Shown: positions 27,459 to 37,439 of the stretch, piece by piece
How the letters are laid out: each line of letters begins with the position of its first letter
How positions within the stretch are numbered: position 1 is the stretch's first letter
Assembly (NCBI RefSeq): GCF_008123425.1
Contig: NZ_VSSS01000065.1
Location: 1-64,000, forward strand
DNA length: 64,000 bases
From: Bradyrhizobium rifense
Lineage (GTDB): Bacteria > Pseudomonadota > Alphaproteobacteria > Rhizobiales > Xanthobacteraceae
Direction: 5' to 3'
Translations under genes and position numbers: made by a program
Notes under the pieces: model-generated
Database searches by the model: none
The model's input: the letters and a program-made list of their open reading frames with translations, nothing else
What the model was told of the DNA's origin: nothing

Positions 27459-29300
27459 ATGCCTCGTATAGTCACTGAAGCGATGTTTCGTTTGATTAAA
27501 TCCCGCGTGCGCGTCGCCCAGCTCTGGAGCGCGGCACGTTACGCGACCGGCATGGTAGCGCTCGCCACGGCAATTTCTGCGCCGGTTGGTTCCGCGTCGG
27601 CTCAACAAGCCTGTGCGCTCAGCCCAGGACCTGGCACCGGAACTGCAGTAGCCAGTAAAGACCTTGCATGCGGTGCCGGCTCGTTCGCCTCGGGCACGGC
27701 CACCGAAGGCGCCACGGCGATCGGCCAAGGTTCCTCGGCCGGTGGCGGGAGCACATCAGTAGGTGCCGGCGCTGGTTCAACTGTTTTCGCAACTGGTGCG
27801 ACGAGCATCGGTGCAAACGCCAATGCCACATTTGTTCCTTCAGGCTCATACAGCACTGCGATCGGCGCCGGTGTTGTTACAGCAGGTATTAGCTCTGCTG
27901 CGCTTTCGAGTGGGGATTACAGTGTAGCGATCGGTGGTGGCGACGGAGTCGGCGGCGTAGGCGCGCAATCCACCGGCGTCAAATCGATCGCGATCGGCCT
28001 GAGCAGTGCCGCGGCGGGCGTGTCCTCGACCGCGATCGGGAGCGGAGCCAGCGCCACGACCGACAACTCCGTCGCCCTGGGCAACGCGGTGACCGCCAAC
28101 GGCACCAATTCCTTCGCGGCCGGCAACAACTCCCACGCCAACGGGGCAAGCGGCGTCGCCATCGGCGATGGCACGACAGCAAGCGGCGCCAACAGCACGG
28201 CGACCGGCCAGAATAGTCATGCGACCGGCACGTCTGCCAGCGCCTACGGACGGGGCAGCACGGCGGGCGGCCTCGCCAGCACTGCCCTGGGCAGCGCGGC
28301 GACCGCAAGCGGCCTCAGTTCCTTAGCTGTCGGCAACTCTTCCAGCGCGACGGGGGTCGGCGGCATCGCCATCGGCACGAGCTCGGAGGCATCGGCGTCA
28401 AGCGCCTTCGCTGCCGGCGACCACGCCAGCGCATCGGGAGCGGGCGGCGCCGCCATTGGCAACCACTCGGTCGCATCGGCGGCAAATACGACGGCGATCG
28501 GCAGTGGTGCGAAAGCCACGACCGACAACTCCGTTGCGCTGGGCAACGCAGTGACCGCCAGCGGCACCAATTCCTTCGCAGCCGGCAACAACTCCAGCGC
28601 CACCGGGGCAAGCGGCGTCGCCATCGGCGATGGTGCAACCGCCGGCACCGGCGCCAATGCCATCGCCATCGGCACCGGCGCCGTCTCGACCGGCTCGGTC
28701 GCGATCGGCGCCAGTTCGTCGGCGGCATTCGGCAACACCGCGATCGGCGACGGCGCGCAAGCGAGTGCAGCCTCCGGCAGCTCTGCTTTCGGCAACGGCG
28801 CGGTCGCTTCCGCCACGAATGCCACCGCGATCGGCACCGGAGCCGTGGCATCGGGCGCCAATTCGGTGGCGATCGGCAACGGATCGGTCGCTTCCGCCGC
28901 CAACACCGTGTCGGTCGGCTCGACGGGAGGCGAGCGCCGCATCACCAATGTTGCAGCCGGCATCAACCCGACCGATGCCGTCAATGTCAGCCAACTCGCC
29001 GGCATCACCGGCGGCTTCCAGGGGCAGATCAGCAACTTGCAGAACCAGGTGACAGACAACTTGCGCGAAGCGCGCGCCGGCATCGCCTTGGCGATGGCCG
29101 CAGGTGCGCTTCAGTTCGATCAACGGCCCGGCAAGGTGTCGGTCGCAGGTTCCTATGGAAATTTCAAAGGCTCGTCCGGCCTTGCGATCGGCATCGGCTA
29201 TGCCGCAACGGACCGCTGGCGGGTCAATGCCACTTTCTCCGGTTCGCCGGATCAAGGCGCTTACGGCGGCGTGGTGTCCAGTTCGTTTACGCTGAACTAG
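27459..29300 (+). CDS. YadA-like trimeric autotransporter adhesin
   Basis: 613 residues from the ATG at 27459. An extended signal peptide (to about residue 42, ending VGSASAQQ) is followed by some 25 head repeats of the YadA/Hep-Hag type, each about 14-16 residues (for example NSVALGNAVTANGTNSFAAG, GVAIGDGTTASG). A neck (ITNVAAGINPTDAVNVSQL) and a YadA membrane anchor follow, ending in VVSSSFTLN with a terminal Asn after hydrophobic residues. Two repeat blocks (about 28050-28180 and 28515-28640) are nearly identical in DNA. Three chains would form an outer-membrane adhesin for surface or host binding. A GTG at 27429 is an alternative start. Confidence 0.9.
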   Translation: MPRIVTEAMFRLIKSRVRVAQLWSAARYATGMVALATAISAPVGSASAQQACALSPGPGTGTAVASKDLACGAGSFASGTATEGATAIGQGSSAGGGSTSVGAGAGSTVFATGATSIGANANATFVPSGSYSTAIGAGVVTAGISSAALSSGDYSVAIGGGDGVGGVGAQSTGVKSIAIGLSSAAAGVSSTAIGSGASATTDNSVALGNAVTANGTNSFAAGNNSHANGASGVAIGDGTTASGANSTATGQNSHATGTSASAYGRGSTAGGLASTALGSAATASGLSSLAVGNSSSATGVGGIAIGTSSEASASSAFAAGDHASASGAGGAAIGNHSVASAANTTAIGSGAKATTDNSVALGNAVTASGTNSFAAGNNSSATGASGVAIGDGATAGTGANAIAIGTGAVSTGSVAIGASSSAAFGNTAIGDGAQASAASGSSAFGNGAVASATNATAIGTGAVASGANSVAIGNGSVASAANTVSVGSTGGERRITNVAAGINPTDAVNVSQLAGITGGFQGQISNLQNQVTDNLREARAGIALAMAAGALQFDQRPGKVSVAGSYGNFKGSSGLAIGIGYAATDRWRVNATFSGSPDQGAYGGVVSSSFTLN

Positions 29301-29318
29301 CCGCGATGAATCCTGGAT

Positions 29319-30089
29319 TTGGAAGTGGCATTGCGTGATATCGTGCGCCGATCGGGAATAGCCATTGGCGTCCTGCTGTGCCTGGCCATCGGCGACGCGT
29401 TCGCACAAGCGCCCTCTCAAGCTGAAGTGCCGCCGGGCGCAAATGGTCCCAGACCGATTGCCGCCCAACCACCCGCAACGGCGCAGCAGCCAAAGGTAAC
29501 AGCGAAGAAAGCGGCTCCGCCGGCAACGCCGCCTGTCGCATCGATTCCGATCGTTTCCGATGTCGGCAGTTTAAGTCCGCCGGAAAAACCGGAGCCGGTC
29601 CTGCACGCCAAAAATGCCGGTCTCGGTCCATGCACGAGCGCAGTCGAGCGCGGATCGGCGTCGTCGATCGATGCGCCCCACAGCGCCTTTTCCAACTGGA
29701 ATCCCGGCGCGCCCAATTTGCACGCCTTTCAATCCATCGTCGTCGAAACCTACCAGAGCCCGATTGCGCCGCGCGCGGCTTCGGTGATTTTGGCAAGTCC
29801 TTCCGTCAACGGATGCGATGCGACTTCCATTCAGGTGTTTCCATCGGCGCGGCCCTGCATTGACGTCGAAAAGGACATTCTGAAGTCTTCCGCGATGATT
29901 GGAAAACTGGCGGGACTTCCACTGTACCGGAGCAACGCCGGCGAACATCGGATCCTGATGCCGACCGCTGGCAATGGATGCGTGATCATCGGCGTCAGCG
30001 TTCAGTATGTCGCCGGTGCAGCCGCGGCGCCGACGGTCGCTCAACCGGCGCCGAAAATTTCACCATCTCCGATGCCGCCGGCGAAATGA
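29319..30089 (+). CDS. Secreted protein of unknown function next to the adhesin
   Basis: About 250 residues. A signal peptide (GIAIGVLLCLAIGDAFAQA) is followed by a Pro/Ala-rich linker (30-75) and a Cys-containing domain (100-235) with GPCTSAVERG, NGCDATSIQVFPSARPCID and GNGCVIIGVSVQYV. The four Cys residues could pair in the periplasm. I do not recognise the family. It starts 18 bases after the adhesin stop, so the two are probably co-transcribed and it may help export or anchor the adhesin. The start codon is unclear (TTG 29319 or GTG 29325). Confidence 0.6.
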   Translation: MEVALRDIVRRSGIAIGVLLCLAIGDAFAQAPSQAEVPPGANGPRPIAAQPPATAQQPKVTAKKAAPPATPPVASIPIVSDVGSLSPPEKPEPVLHAKNAGLGPCTSAVERGSASSIDAPHSAFSNWNPGAPNLHAFQSIVVETYQSPIAPRAASVILASPSVNGCDATSIQVFPSARPCIDVEKDILKSSAMIGKLAGLPLYRSNAGEHRILMPTAGNGCVIIGVSVQYVAGAAAAPTVAQPAPKISPSPMPPAK

Positions 30090-30371
30090 CAGGGCATGGC
30101 ACCTCGCCGCGCAAGTGCGGCCTCTCTGTCTTGTGATCGGTGTGGGCGGCAGCGTTGCCCAAATCGGACCGGGCTCAACCGAACGGTGGAGGCAGCGGCC
30201 GCCCGTTTCGGATTGAGTGTTTCTGCATTGCCGCATCAGACGCCAGCGCGTGCGCTCCGTGTGTCGACCAAGCCGCTGACGGATCAGATCGCGAAGCCCT
30301 GGATGGAACGATGACCCGAATGCCGAACGCGATCGAGTTCAATTTCACCAATCAGATTGCAGGAAAATAAG
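30090..30371. other. Intergenic gap; no gene seen
   Basis: About 280 bases between two surface-protein genes. Short frames show no recognisable domain. The end carries AGGA six bases before the next ATG. Confidence 0.4.
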
Positions 30372-33300
30372 ATGGCCGGACCGAACGACGCACAAGGCGA
30401 AATCGTACGCGTTTCAACCGCTCAGGATGGAACGCCGGCTAACGGTGATACCTACTTCTTCGGCTTTTCACCGGATGGCACCAAGGTGCTCCTTCAGTCT
30501 TACGCAACCAATCTGGTTCCGGGGCTGAACCTGACTGTCAGTGGCGCTCGGCTCTATGTGAAGGATCTCACCACAGGCGCAGTGACCCTTGTCTCCTCAC
30601 CCGGAGGAACCGATTCGGCCGCTTTGGACTCTGACGGCTCAGGCACTTTCGGGACCAACGACTCCGTTATCTTCTCGTCGTCCTCCGACAAGCTCGTACC
30701 AGACGATACGAATGGTGTGTCTGATATCTTTGAGAAAGACCTCACGACGGGCGCGATCACGCGGTTGTCGACCACCGCTTCGGGTGTGCAAGCTAACGGC
30801 CTGAGTAGCAGTGGAGTCCTGTCGCCGGATGGACATCGGCTTCTATTTTCTTCTTTCGCTTCGAACCTTGTTCCCGGAGATACGAATAATTCGTACGACG
30901 CCTTTATCAAGGATCTCGGCACTGGCGTGATCACCCGCGTTTCGACGTCGAGTAGCGGGGCCGAACTCAATGGCGGGCTTTCCGGAAGTCAGATCCGCTG
31001 GAACGCCAATCAGCTTTTTTTCACATCTGACGCCACGAATGCCAGCGCCGGCGATAACAATGGGGCGACGGATCTCTTCGTCAAAGACCTGACTACTGGA
31101 ATTGTCTCTCGAATTTCAGACGTCGCGGATGGAGTTCAGGCGAATGGCTCTACCAAGGCTTTCAGCGTTTCCCACGACGGCACAAAAGTCGCGTTCTGGT
31201 CGGACGCCAGCAACCTTGTCGCCGGCGATACCAATGGCGTCGCGGATCTTTTCGTCAAGGACCTCAAGACCGGGATAATCACGCGCGTCTCCACGACCTC
31301 AGATGGAAGCCAAACCGATTCCGGGGTCTTCGCGAGCCAATATGCACCGTCGTTCTCTGCCGACGACAGCAAGCTCGCCTTCATGTCCCTGTCCGGCGAC
31401 CTTGTTCCAGGCGACACCAATGGTGGCCGCGACATTTTCATTAAGGACCTCGTCACCGGTGCCGTCACTCGCGTATCGACAGCTGCCGACGGATCGCAGG
31501 GCATCTATCAGAATCCGGACGGAAACTTCACCTATCCGGGCGGCTTCTCGCCCGACGCCAGCATGATCGCCTTTACTTCGGCAGAAAGCGGCCTCGTGGC
31601 GGGTGGCAAGCCACCCTCCCTCGACGAGGTCTTCATCAAGACGCTGCACCCAGCGCCGGGCACGGCGGCGGACACATACGTTGCGAGCTATAGCGCGCCG
31701 CTCAAGGTGGATGTGGCCCATGGCCTGCTCGCCAACGACTCCGTGGCGGCCGGCGAGCGCACCCTGGCGGTCACCTCCTTTTCAGACGCCAAGCACGGGC
31801 GGGTCGACCTGAACCCGGATGGGTCATTCACCTACACGCCAGACGGGACTTTCATCGGGACCGACAGCTTCACTTACAAGGCTGGCGCCGGCTACCAGTC
31901 GAGCCAAGACACAACGGTCACGATCAAAGTAACCGGCAATATCGAGCGGGTGGATACGCAGGCGGATGGCAGCCAGGCCTATTTCGGCGTGTTTGCCGGA
32001 ACACCCGTCTTGTCGTCGGACGGAAAATATGCCGCCTTCGTCACGCACTCCTCCGATCTCGCGCCAAACCCCTATGCCGCCGCGGCTCAGGTCGTGCTCA
32101 AGAACCTGGCGACCGGCGACCTGACCATTGTCTCCGGCCCGGAGGGTGGCGACAGTCCGGTGTTTTCCCCCGATGGAACGAAAGTCGCTTTCTCGTCGGG
32201 TGACCGCAACATCATAGTTGATGATCTCGTTTCGGGCACATCCACCGTGGTCTCGACGACCCCGGGCGGGACGGTTGGTGTCGGGCTCAGCTACTCTCCG
32301 GTCTTCTCGCTCGACGGCAACAGCATCCTGTTCAGATCGTCAAGCTCCGACCTCACCGACAATTTGGCCGGCGACCTTTTCGTCAAGAACCTCACGACCG
32401 GCACCACCACCCGCGTTTTGACAGCGGCTGATGGCACGCCTGCCGACGGGCAACTGGTCGGCTCACTCGAGCCCGGATATTCATTTTCGCCCGATGGCAA
32501 ATGGGTCGTGTTCGCATCCACCGCCGACAATCTCGTCGCAGGAGATACCAACCACGGATCCGACATCTTCGCCAAAAATCTCCAGACGGGACAAGTTATC
32601 CGCGTCTCCACGACGGCCGACGGCGCGCAGGCCTACGGCGATTCTGAATTGCCTGTGTTTTCTCCGGATGGAAAATCTGTGGCTTTTCAGAGCGCCGCCG
32701 AGAACCTTGTCCTTGGCGATACCAACAAAGCCCCGGATATTTTTATCAAGAACCTGGAAACAGGCGCGATCACGCGGGTTTCGACTGGTGCGAATGGGGA
32801 ACAGGGGACGACAACCGCGACCGCGTATTATGAATATCCGGTCTTCTCGCCCGACGGAACGCGGATCGCCTTTGTCTCGACGGACGCCAATCTTGTCCCC
32901 GGCGTCGGCAACAGCACAGGTGACATCTACGAGAAGAATCTCGTGACGGGAGCGATCAGGCTCGTCTCCGACGACTCCTTCGGGACGGACGGAAGCGGCT
33001 GGTCGACGAACCCCACCTATTCCACCGATGGGACCAAAATCAGCTTTTTCTCCTACGCAGCCAATCTCGTGCCGGGCGACACCAATGGAGCGGGCGATGT
33101 CTTCATCAAGGATCTGACCAAGTTTCCCTACGATCCGTCACATCCGGTCGACGTCGCACCGACCCTCGCCAGCATCAGCCCTGCAGACGAAGCGACCGAT
33201 GTCGCGGCAGCCGCTGACATTACTCTGAATTTCGACAAGACTGTCCATGCTGGCCACGGCACGATCACGATCACAGGCGACGCCGGCGACGTACGCACGA

Positions 33301-35690
33301 TCGATGTCACCGACGCCAGTCAGGTCATCTTCTCCGGCACGACCATGACGATCAATCCGACCGACAATTTCGCGGGCGGGCAGACCTACCATGTCACGTT
33401 CGGGGCCGCTGTCGTCGTCGATGCTGCCGGCACCGCGTTCGCCGGCCTCTCCAACGGCACGCTCGATTTCACCACGGCAGTGCCGACGCCGCCCGACATC
33501 GACGGCAAGGTGGTCGATGGTTATCTGTCAGGCGCGACCGTATTCGTGGACGCGAATGTCGATCACGCACTGAGCGCCGGTGAAGTCTCGACCACCTCGG
33601 ACAGCCAGGGTAATTTTATGCTCCCCGGCGGCGGTGGCGGCGCCCTCGTTGCCATCGGCGGCACCGACATTGCGACCGGTCTTGCCTTCAAAGGCTTCAT
33701 GTCTGCCCCGTCCGGCGCGACAGTGATTACGCCGCTGACCACTCTGGCGGAGATGCTGACCGAGAGCGGGGTTGCCGATCCGGTCGGGACAGTTCTGCAG
33801 GCGTTGGGGCTTCCGGCAGGTACGGATCTTCTTCACATCGATCCCGTGGCAGCGAATGCGGCCGGCGACGCCTCGGCCTTCGCGCTGCTCGTGGCCGGTA
33901 CGACTGTGATCGCGGATGTCGCACTGATCGTAGCTGGCCTCGAAGGACAAGCAAATGCGACCGCGATGGCGGCCACTGCGACGGCATACTCGGCCTTCGC
34001 CAGTATCATCGCCGGCCACCCGACCATCGACCTGACCGATGCCAGTCTGCTCGGACAGATCGCGACCCTCGCCGGCCTGACCGGCGACGCCGCGGACCAA
34101 GTCACGGAGGCGCTGGTATCGATCAACGGCCAGATCCATGCCGCGCCGGATGCGGCGTCGCTGAGCGCGATCCAGACCGACGCGCAAGGCAATCTCGCCG
34201 ATACCATCGCGACCCCTGCGGCGCCGACGCTGACACTCGCCCACGATTCCGGTGCGTCGAACTCCGACCACATCACCAGCGACGCAACCATCGCGGTCGC
34301 GGCCGTATCCGGAGAAACCCTTGTTTACACGGTGGATGGAAGCGTCGTTGCTTCCTATGACCCCGCAGGTCTCACGCAAGGCCACCACCACGTCAGCGTC
34401 ACCCAGACCAATGCCACCGGATACGTTTCGGCCGCCGGCGAGATCGATTTCACCTACGACACCACAGCGCCGGATCTGGCATTCACCGCGCCATCCGGAC
34501 CCATCATCACTGATAGGCCGACTGAAATCTCCGGCACAGCCGGACCTGAGGATTCCGGACGGACCATCGACATCACCGAAGGCACGTCGGTGCTCGGTAC
34601 CGCGATCGTGGGCTCCGACGGCGCGTGGCATGCTGACGTCACGCTCCACGGCGTCGGCGATCACACGCTGGTCGCATCGGTCACCGACCTCGCGGGCAAT
34701 ACCGATCAGATCTCGACCACGCTGTCGGCGACGGCCAATCGCCTACCCACCGCCGGCAATGACCATGTCACCGCGCAGGAGCATACCCCGCTGGTGATAT
34801 CGGCCGCCGCACTTCTCGCCAACGACACCGATCCCGACGGCGACACGCTGAATCTGGTCAACGTCGGTCACGCGACCCACGGCGAGGTGGTGTTCGATGC
34901 CGCCCACGAGACCGTCACCTTCACGCCGGATGCAGGCTATAGTGGTGCCGCGGCGTTCGACTACACGATTTCCGATGGCCATGGCGGCGTGGTCACGGGG
35001 ACCGTCGGCGTTAACATCAAGTCAGGCTCCACCGGCGGCGGCTGGGGCGACGTCCACTACACTTCGTTCGATGGATTCAAATTCAACCTGCAGTCGACTG
35101 GCGACTATGTCATTGCCCATGCAATGTCCGGCCCGGAATTCGAGGTCGAAGGACGCGCTGAAAATCTGGGGCACACCGGGGTGAGTTATCTGACAGCCGT
35201 TGCTGTCGAAGCCGGTGACCACCTCATCGTATTCGACGAGGCCAAGCCGGGCACGATGCTCGTCGACGGCCATGCCGTCACGTTCGCGGTCGGCGACCGC
35301 CTCGATCTCGGCGATGGTGTCGTCATCGGCAGGGCGACAGCGAAGACGCACCAGATCGAAACACCGCTCGACTTCGTCGAAATGCTCGATCATGGCACCT
35401 ATCTCGATCTTTCCGTGCATGCGGGAAGCGCCCGCGGGCCCGGCAGTTTCGAAGGATTGCTCGGCAATCTCGATGGTAACGCCAAGAACGATTTCGGCCT
35501 TGCCAATGGCACGTGGCTGGTCAATCCGAATACCAAGGTAATCGAAGGGCTGTTTGCGGATGCCTGGCGGGTTGGACCGCAGGACGACATGCTCGTGAGC
35601 CTCGGCAACGAAACTTTCACGCAAAGGCGAAGCGATGCGACACATGATCATGCGTCGGCGATCTCCGTACACGACTGGCACTTGATCTGA
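30372..35690 (+). CDS. 1772-aa modular surface protein (PD40 propellers, Ig-like, VWD)
   Basis: Domains in order, approximate residues: 1-425 PD40/TolB-like beta-propeller repeats (FSPDGTKV, NLVPGDTNG, FVKDLTTG, ITRVSTTADG repeat throughout); 433-520 cadherin-like Big_9 module (GLLANDSV, DGSFTYTPDGTFIGTDSFTY); 521-920 a second set of PD40 repeats; 925-1040 SbsA-type Ig domain; 1041-1280 an unassigned module (DGYLSGATVFVDANVDHALS); 1281-1455 Ig-like modules; 1456-1550 cadherin-like (LLANDTDPDGD); 1555-1740 von Willebrand D-like domain (GDVHYTSFDGFKFNLQSTGD, GLLGNLDGNAKNDFG). No signal peptide, so type I export is possible. The start ATG has AGGA upstream; the TTG at 30357 is less likely. Probable adhesin or exoprotein. 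Confidence 0.8.
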   Translation: MAGPNDAQGEIVRVSTAQDGTPANGDTYFFGFSPDGTKVLLQSYATNLVPGLNLTVSGARLYVKDLTTGAVTLVSSPGGTDSAALDSDGSGTFGTNDSVIFSSSSDKLVPDDTNGVSDIFEKDLTTGAITRLSTTASGVQANGLSSSGVLSPDGHRLLFSSFASNLVPGDTNNSYDAFIKDLGTGVITRVSTSSSGAELNGGLSGSQIRWNANQLFFTSDATNASAGDNNGATDLFVKDLTTGIVSRISDVADGVQANGSTKAFSVSHDGTKVAFWSDASNLVAGDTNGVADLFVKDLKTGIITRVSTTSDGSQTDSGVFASQYAPSFSADDSKLAFMSLSGDLVPGDTNGGRDIFIKDLVTGAVTRVSTAADGSQGIYQNPDGNFTYPGGFSPDASMIAFTSAESGLVAGGKPPSLDEVFIKTLHPAPGTAADTYVASYSAPLKVDVAHGLLANDSVAAGERTLAVTSFSDAKHGRVDLNPDGSFTYTPDGTFIGTDSFTYKAGAGYQSSQDTTVTIKVTGNIERVDTQADGSQAYFGVFAGTPVLSSDGKYAAFVTHSSDLAPNPYAAAAQVVLKNLATGDLTIVSGPEGGDSPVFSPDGTKVAFSSGDRNIIVDDLVSGTSTVVSTTPGGTVGVGLSYSPVFSLDGNSILFRSSSSDLTDNLAGDLFVKNLTTGTTTRVLTAADGTPADGQLVGSLEPGYSFSPDGKWVVFASTADNLVAGDTNHGSDIFAKNLQTGQVIRVSTTADGAQAYGDSELPVFSPDGKSVAFQSAAENLVLGDTNKAPDIFIKNLETGAITRVSTGANGEQGTTTATAYYEYPVFSPDGTRIAFVSTDANLVPGVGNSTGDIYEKNLVTGAIRLVSDDSFGTDGSGWSTNPTYSTDGTKISFFSYAANLVPGDTNGAGDVFIKDLTKFPYDPSHPVDVAPTLASISPADEATDVAAAADITLNFDKTVHAGHGTITITGDAGDVRTIDVTDASQVIFSGTTMTINPTDNFAGGQTYHVTFGAAVVVDAAGTAFAGLSNGTLDFTTAVPTPPDIDGKVVDGYLSGATVFVDANVDHALSAGEVSTTSDSQGNFMLPGGGGGALVAIGGTDIATGLAFKGFMSAPSGATVITPLTTLAEMLTESGVADPVGTVLQALGLPAGTDLLHIDPVAANAAGDASAFALLVAGTTVIADVALIVAGLEGQANATAMAATATAYSAFASIIAGHPTIDLTDASLLGQIATLAGLTGDAADQVTEALVSINGQIHAAPDAASLSAIQTDAQGNLADTIATPAAPTLTLAHDSGASNSDHITSDATIAVAAVSGETLVYTVDGSVVASYDPAGLTQGHHHVSVTQTNATGYVSAAGEIDFTYDTTAPDLAFTAPSGPIITDRPTEISGTAGPEDSGRTIDITEGTSVLGTAIVGSDGAWHADVTLHGVGDHTLVASVTDLAGNTDQISTTLSATANRLPTAGNDHVTAQEHTPLVISAAALLANDTDPDGDTLNLVNVGHATHGEVVFDAAHETVTFTPDAGYSGAAAFDYTISDGHGGVVTGTVGVNIKSGSTGGGWGDVHYTSFDGFKFNLQSTGDYVIAHAMSGPEFEVEGRAENLGHTGVSYLTAVAVEAGDHLIVFDEAKPGTMLVDGHAVTFAVGDRLDLGDGVVIGRATAKTHQIETPLDFVEMLDHGTYLDLSVHAGSARGPGSFEGLLGNLDGNAKNDFGLANGTWLVNPNTKVIEGLFADAWRVGPQDDMLVSLGNETFTQRRSDATHDHASAISVHDWHLI
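35251..35610 (+). repeat. Parent copy of a ~360-bp direct duplication
   Basis: This part of the VWD-like coding region matches 37440-37800 at roughly 90 percent. Both copies begin at GCACGATGCTCGTCGACGG. It lies in the intact gene. Confidence 0.85.
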
Positions 35691-35759
35691 GCGTTTTCCG
35701 AAGGAGATCGCGGCCCGTTCCTGTTGATCGGACAAGCATTCCCGCAGCCGTCTCGCGGC

Positions 35760-35783
35760 GGGGCCTGTAGCTCAACGGTTAGC
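35760..35783 (+). tRNA. tRNA 5' fragment (acceptor and D arm only)
   Basis: GGGCCTGTAGCTCAACGG followed by TTAG looks like the first third of a tRNA gene, most like an elongator tRNA-Met. The sequence then diverges, with no anticodon loop, T arm or CCA end. It touches an integrase remnant, so it is probably an attachment-site scar rather than a working gene. Confidence 0.4.
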
Positions 35784-36087
35784 CGCAACCGATCAAACCA
35801 AGGCTGCTGCTGCCCCGCGGATGCGACTTATACGACTGCCCACGCCGCAAACAATAGTCTTCCGATTTCGGTGACTGCCAAGCCTTCAAACGCCAGGCCA
35901 GGAGTCGCGTCGCCGCTGTGTGCTTCAAGGTGTGCGGTGTGACGTTTCCTGCGTTAGGATCCCGCCCGGTGAGGCGCACTCCTGTCACCAAGCCTGCCTT
36001 GATCGACGCCACTGCCTTGCCGTTCCACTCGACAAAGTGCCTGTTCGCTGTGCCATCTGGCAATTTGCCACGATAGTGGCGCACCAA
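35779..36087 (-). pseudogene. Phage-type tyrosine integrase, C-terminal remnant
   Basis: The minus strand reads RHFVEWNGKAVASIKAGLVT and NVTPHTLKHTAATRLLAW, the region around the catalytic HTxxH/R box of phage-type tyrosine recombinases (normally TPHTLRHTAATWLM). After that the frame shifts and the final active-site Tyr region is missing or degraded. Only about 100 residues remain. With the adjacent tRNA fragment it marks a lost integrative element. Confidence 0.65.
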
Positions 36088-36272
36088 AATCTACGCTGGT
36101 CTGCGATATTCCACGCCTGTACAACGCTCGGCTAAGGTGGGAGGCAGTCGACTCGCGCCGTACACACACTGAAAGCCATCAGGTCTCAGAGCATATTGGT
36201 ATCCCACAGGTCGGTTGATGCGATTGCCGAGTTGCATCAATACCGTGGTCATTCGAATGAGCGGTGTCGGGA

Positions 36273-37403
36273 ATGGTCGATCCGGAATTTTTGTCGCAGC
36301 TGATCGGCGATATCTACGACGCAGCACTCGACTCCAGCTTATGGGTAGGCGTCCTCGAGCAGGCGACGCAATTCATCGGCGGAACTGCGGCTGGAATTTA
36401 CTGGAAGGACATCACCGTTCAGGGTGAACTTCACTACGTTTACAATGTTGAACCGTCCAGCGTGGACGCGTATTTTAACAACTACATCCGTTTCGATCCG
36501 AGTTTGACGGCTCAATTTTTTTTTAAGGTTGAGGAGATTTACAACACGACTAACGTTTTGCCTTATCATGAGTTCATCGAGACGGCTTTCTATAAGGAGT
36601 GGGTCAAGCCGAACGGGTGGGCCGATCATTTGGCTGCCACGCTCGACAAATCCGCAACGAGCTTCGCTCAGTTCGGAGTCTTCCGGAATGAGCGCCAAGG
36701 GCTTGCCGACGACGATATGCGGCAGCGCATGCGTCTGCTGGTTCCTCACGTGCGCCGCGCGGTGTTGATCGGCAATGTCATCGACCTTCAAAAGGAAAAG
36801 GCCGGAAGTCTATCAGATGCGTTCAACAGGCTCGACGCTAGTGTTTTTCTGTTGGACGATCATTGTCATATTGCATTCTCCAACATAGCCGCACAAGCGC
36901 TGCTCAATGATGCGACGATTTTACGAACCGTCAACAATACGTTGATCGCTGTGGACCCACATGCGGCGCAGGTATTGCGCAATGTTATCGCCGCCGCGAA
37001 CGCTGGCGATGGCGCTGTCGGCACGGATGGTGTGGCCATTCCGCTGTCTAGCAAGCCTGGCCAGAACTGGGTCGCTGATATCCTGCCGCTGACGTCAGGG
37101 GCGCGCCGTCAAGCCGGGGGCCGACACTCTGCGGTCGCTGCCGTCTTCGTCCGAAAGGTATCAATGGCGGCGCCTTATCCGATCGAAGTGGCGGCGCGAC
37201 AATTCCGACTCACACCGAGCGAAGTGCGGGTACTCGATGCGGTGCTGAAGGTAGGCGGAGTACCTAAGATAGCGGAGGCGCTTGGCGTCAGCGAGGCCAC
37301 CGTGAAAACTCATCTCCAGAATATCTTTGGAAAGACCGGCGTGCGCCGTCAGGCTGACTTGATCAAGCTTGTTGCGGGAGATGCCCGGCCGTTTCCCGGG
37401 TAA
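36273..37403 (+). CDS. LuxR-type helix-turn-helix regulator
   Basis: 376 residues (379 from the GTG at 36264). The C-terminal 65 residues form a LuxR/FixJ DNA-binding domain: FRLTPSEVRVLDAVLKVGGV, PKIAEALGVSEATVKTHLQN, IFGKTGVRRQADL. The N-terminal 300 residues are a conserved but unnamed sensory region found in soil alphaproteobacteria; a PAS-like stretch (ASVFLLDDHCHIAFSNIAAQ) lies near 195. It lacks the autoinducer-binding signature. Base composition is lower in GC than its neighbours, with a run of ten T near 36520, suggesting separate ancestry. It sits between the VWD gene and its partial duplicate. Confidence 0.8.
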   Translation: MVDPEFLSQLIGDIYDAALDSSLWVGVLEQATQFIGGTAAGIYWKDITVQGELHYVYNVEPSSVDAYFNNYIRFDPSLTAQFFFKVEEIYNTTNVLPYHEFIETAFYKEWVKPNGWADHLAATLDKSATSFAQFGVFRNERQGLADDDMRQRMRLLVPHVRRAVLIGNVIDLQKEKAGSLSDAFNRLDASVFLLDDHCHIAFSNIAAQALLNDATILRTVNNTLIAVDPHAAQVLRNVIAAANAGDGAVGTDGVAIPLSSKPGQNWVADILPLTSGARRQAGGRHSAVAAVFVRKVSMAAPYPIEVAARQFRLTPSEVRVLDAVLKVGGVPKIAEALGVSEATVKTHLQNIFGKTGVRRQADLIKLVAGDARPFPG

Positions 37404-37439
37404 GAGAGGACGAAACGTGTTGCTGCCACTAGTCGCGGA

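Noticed and set aside
27979..29468. Long minus-strand frames and regular repeats across the adhesin gene, at first sight array-like
   Set aside because: The repeats are the codons of YadA head units of variable sequence, not CRISPR repeats with unique spacers; the antisense frames have no domain.
30554..30970. Antisense frames repeated across the 1772-aa gene
   Set aside because: They recur because the PD40 repeats recur; they are images of the repeats on the other strand.
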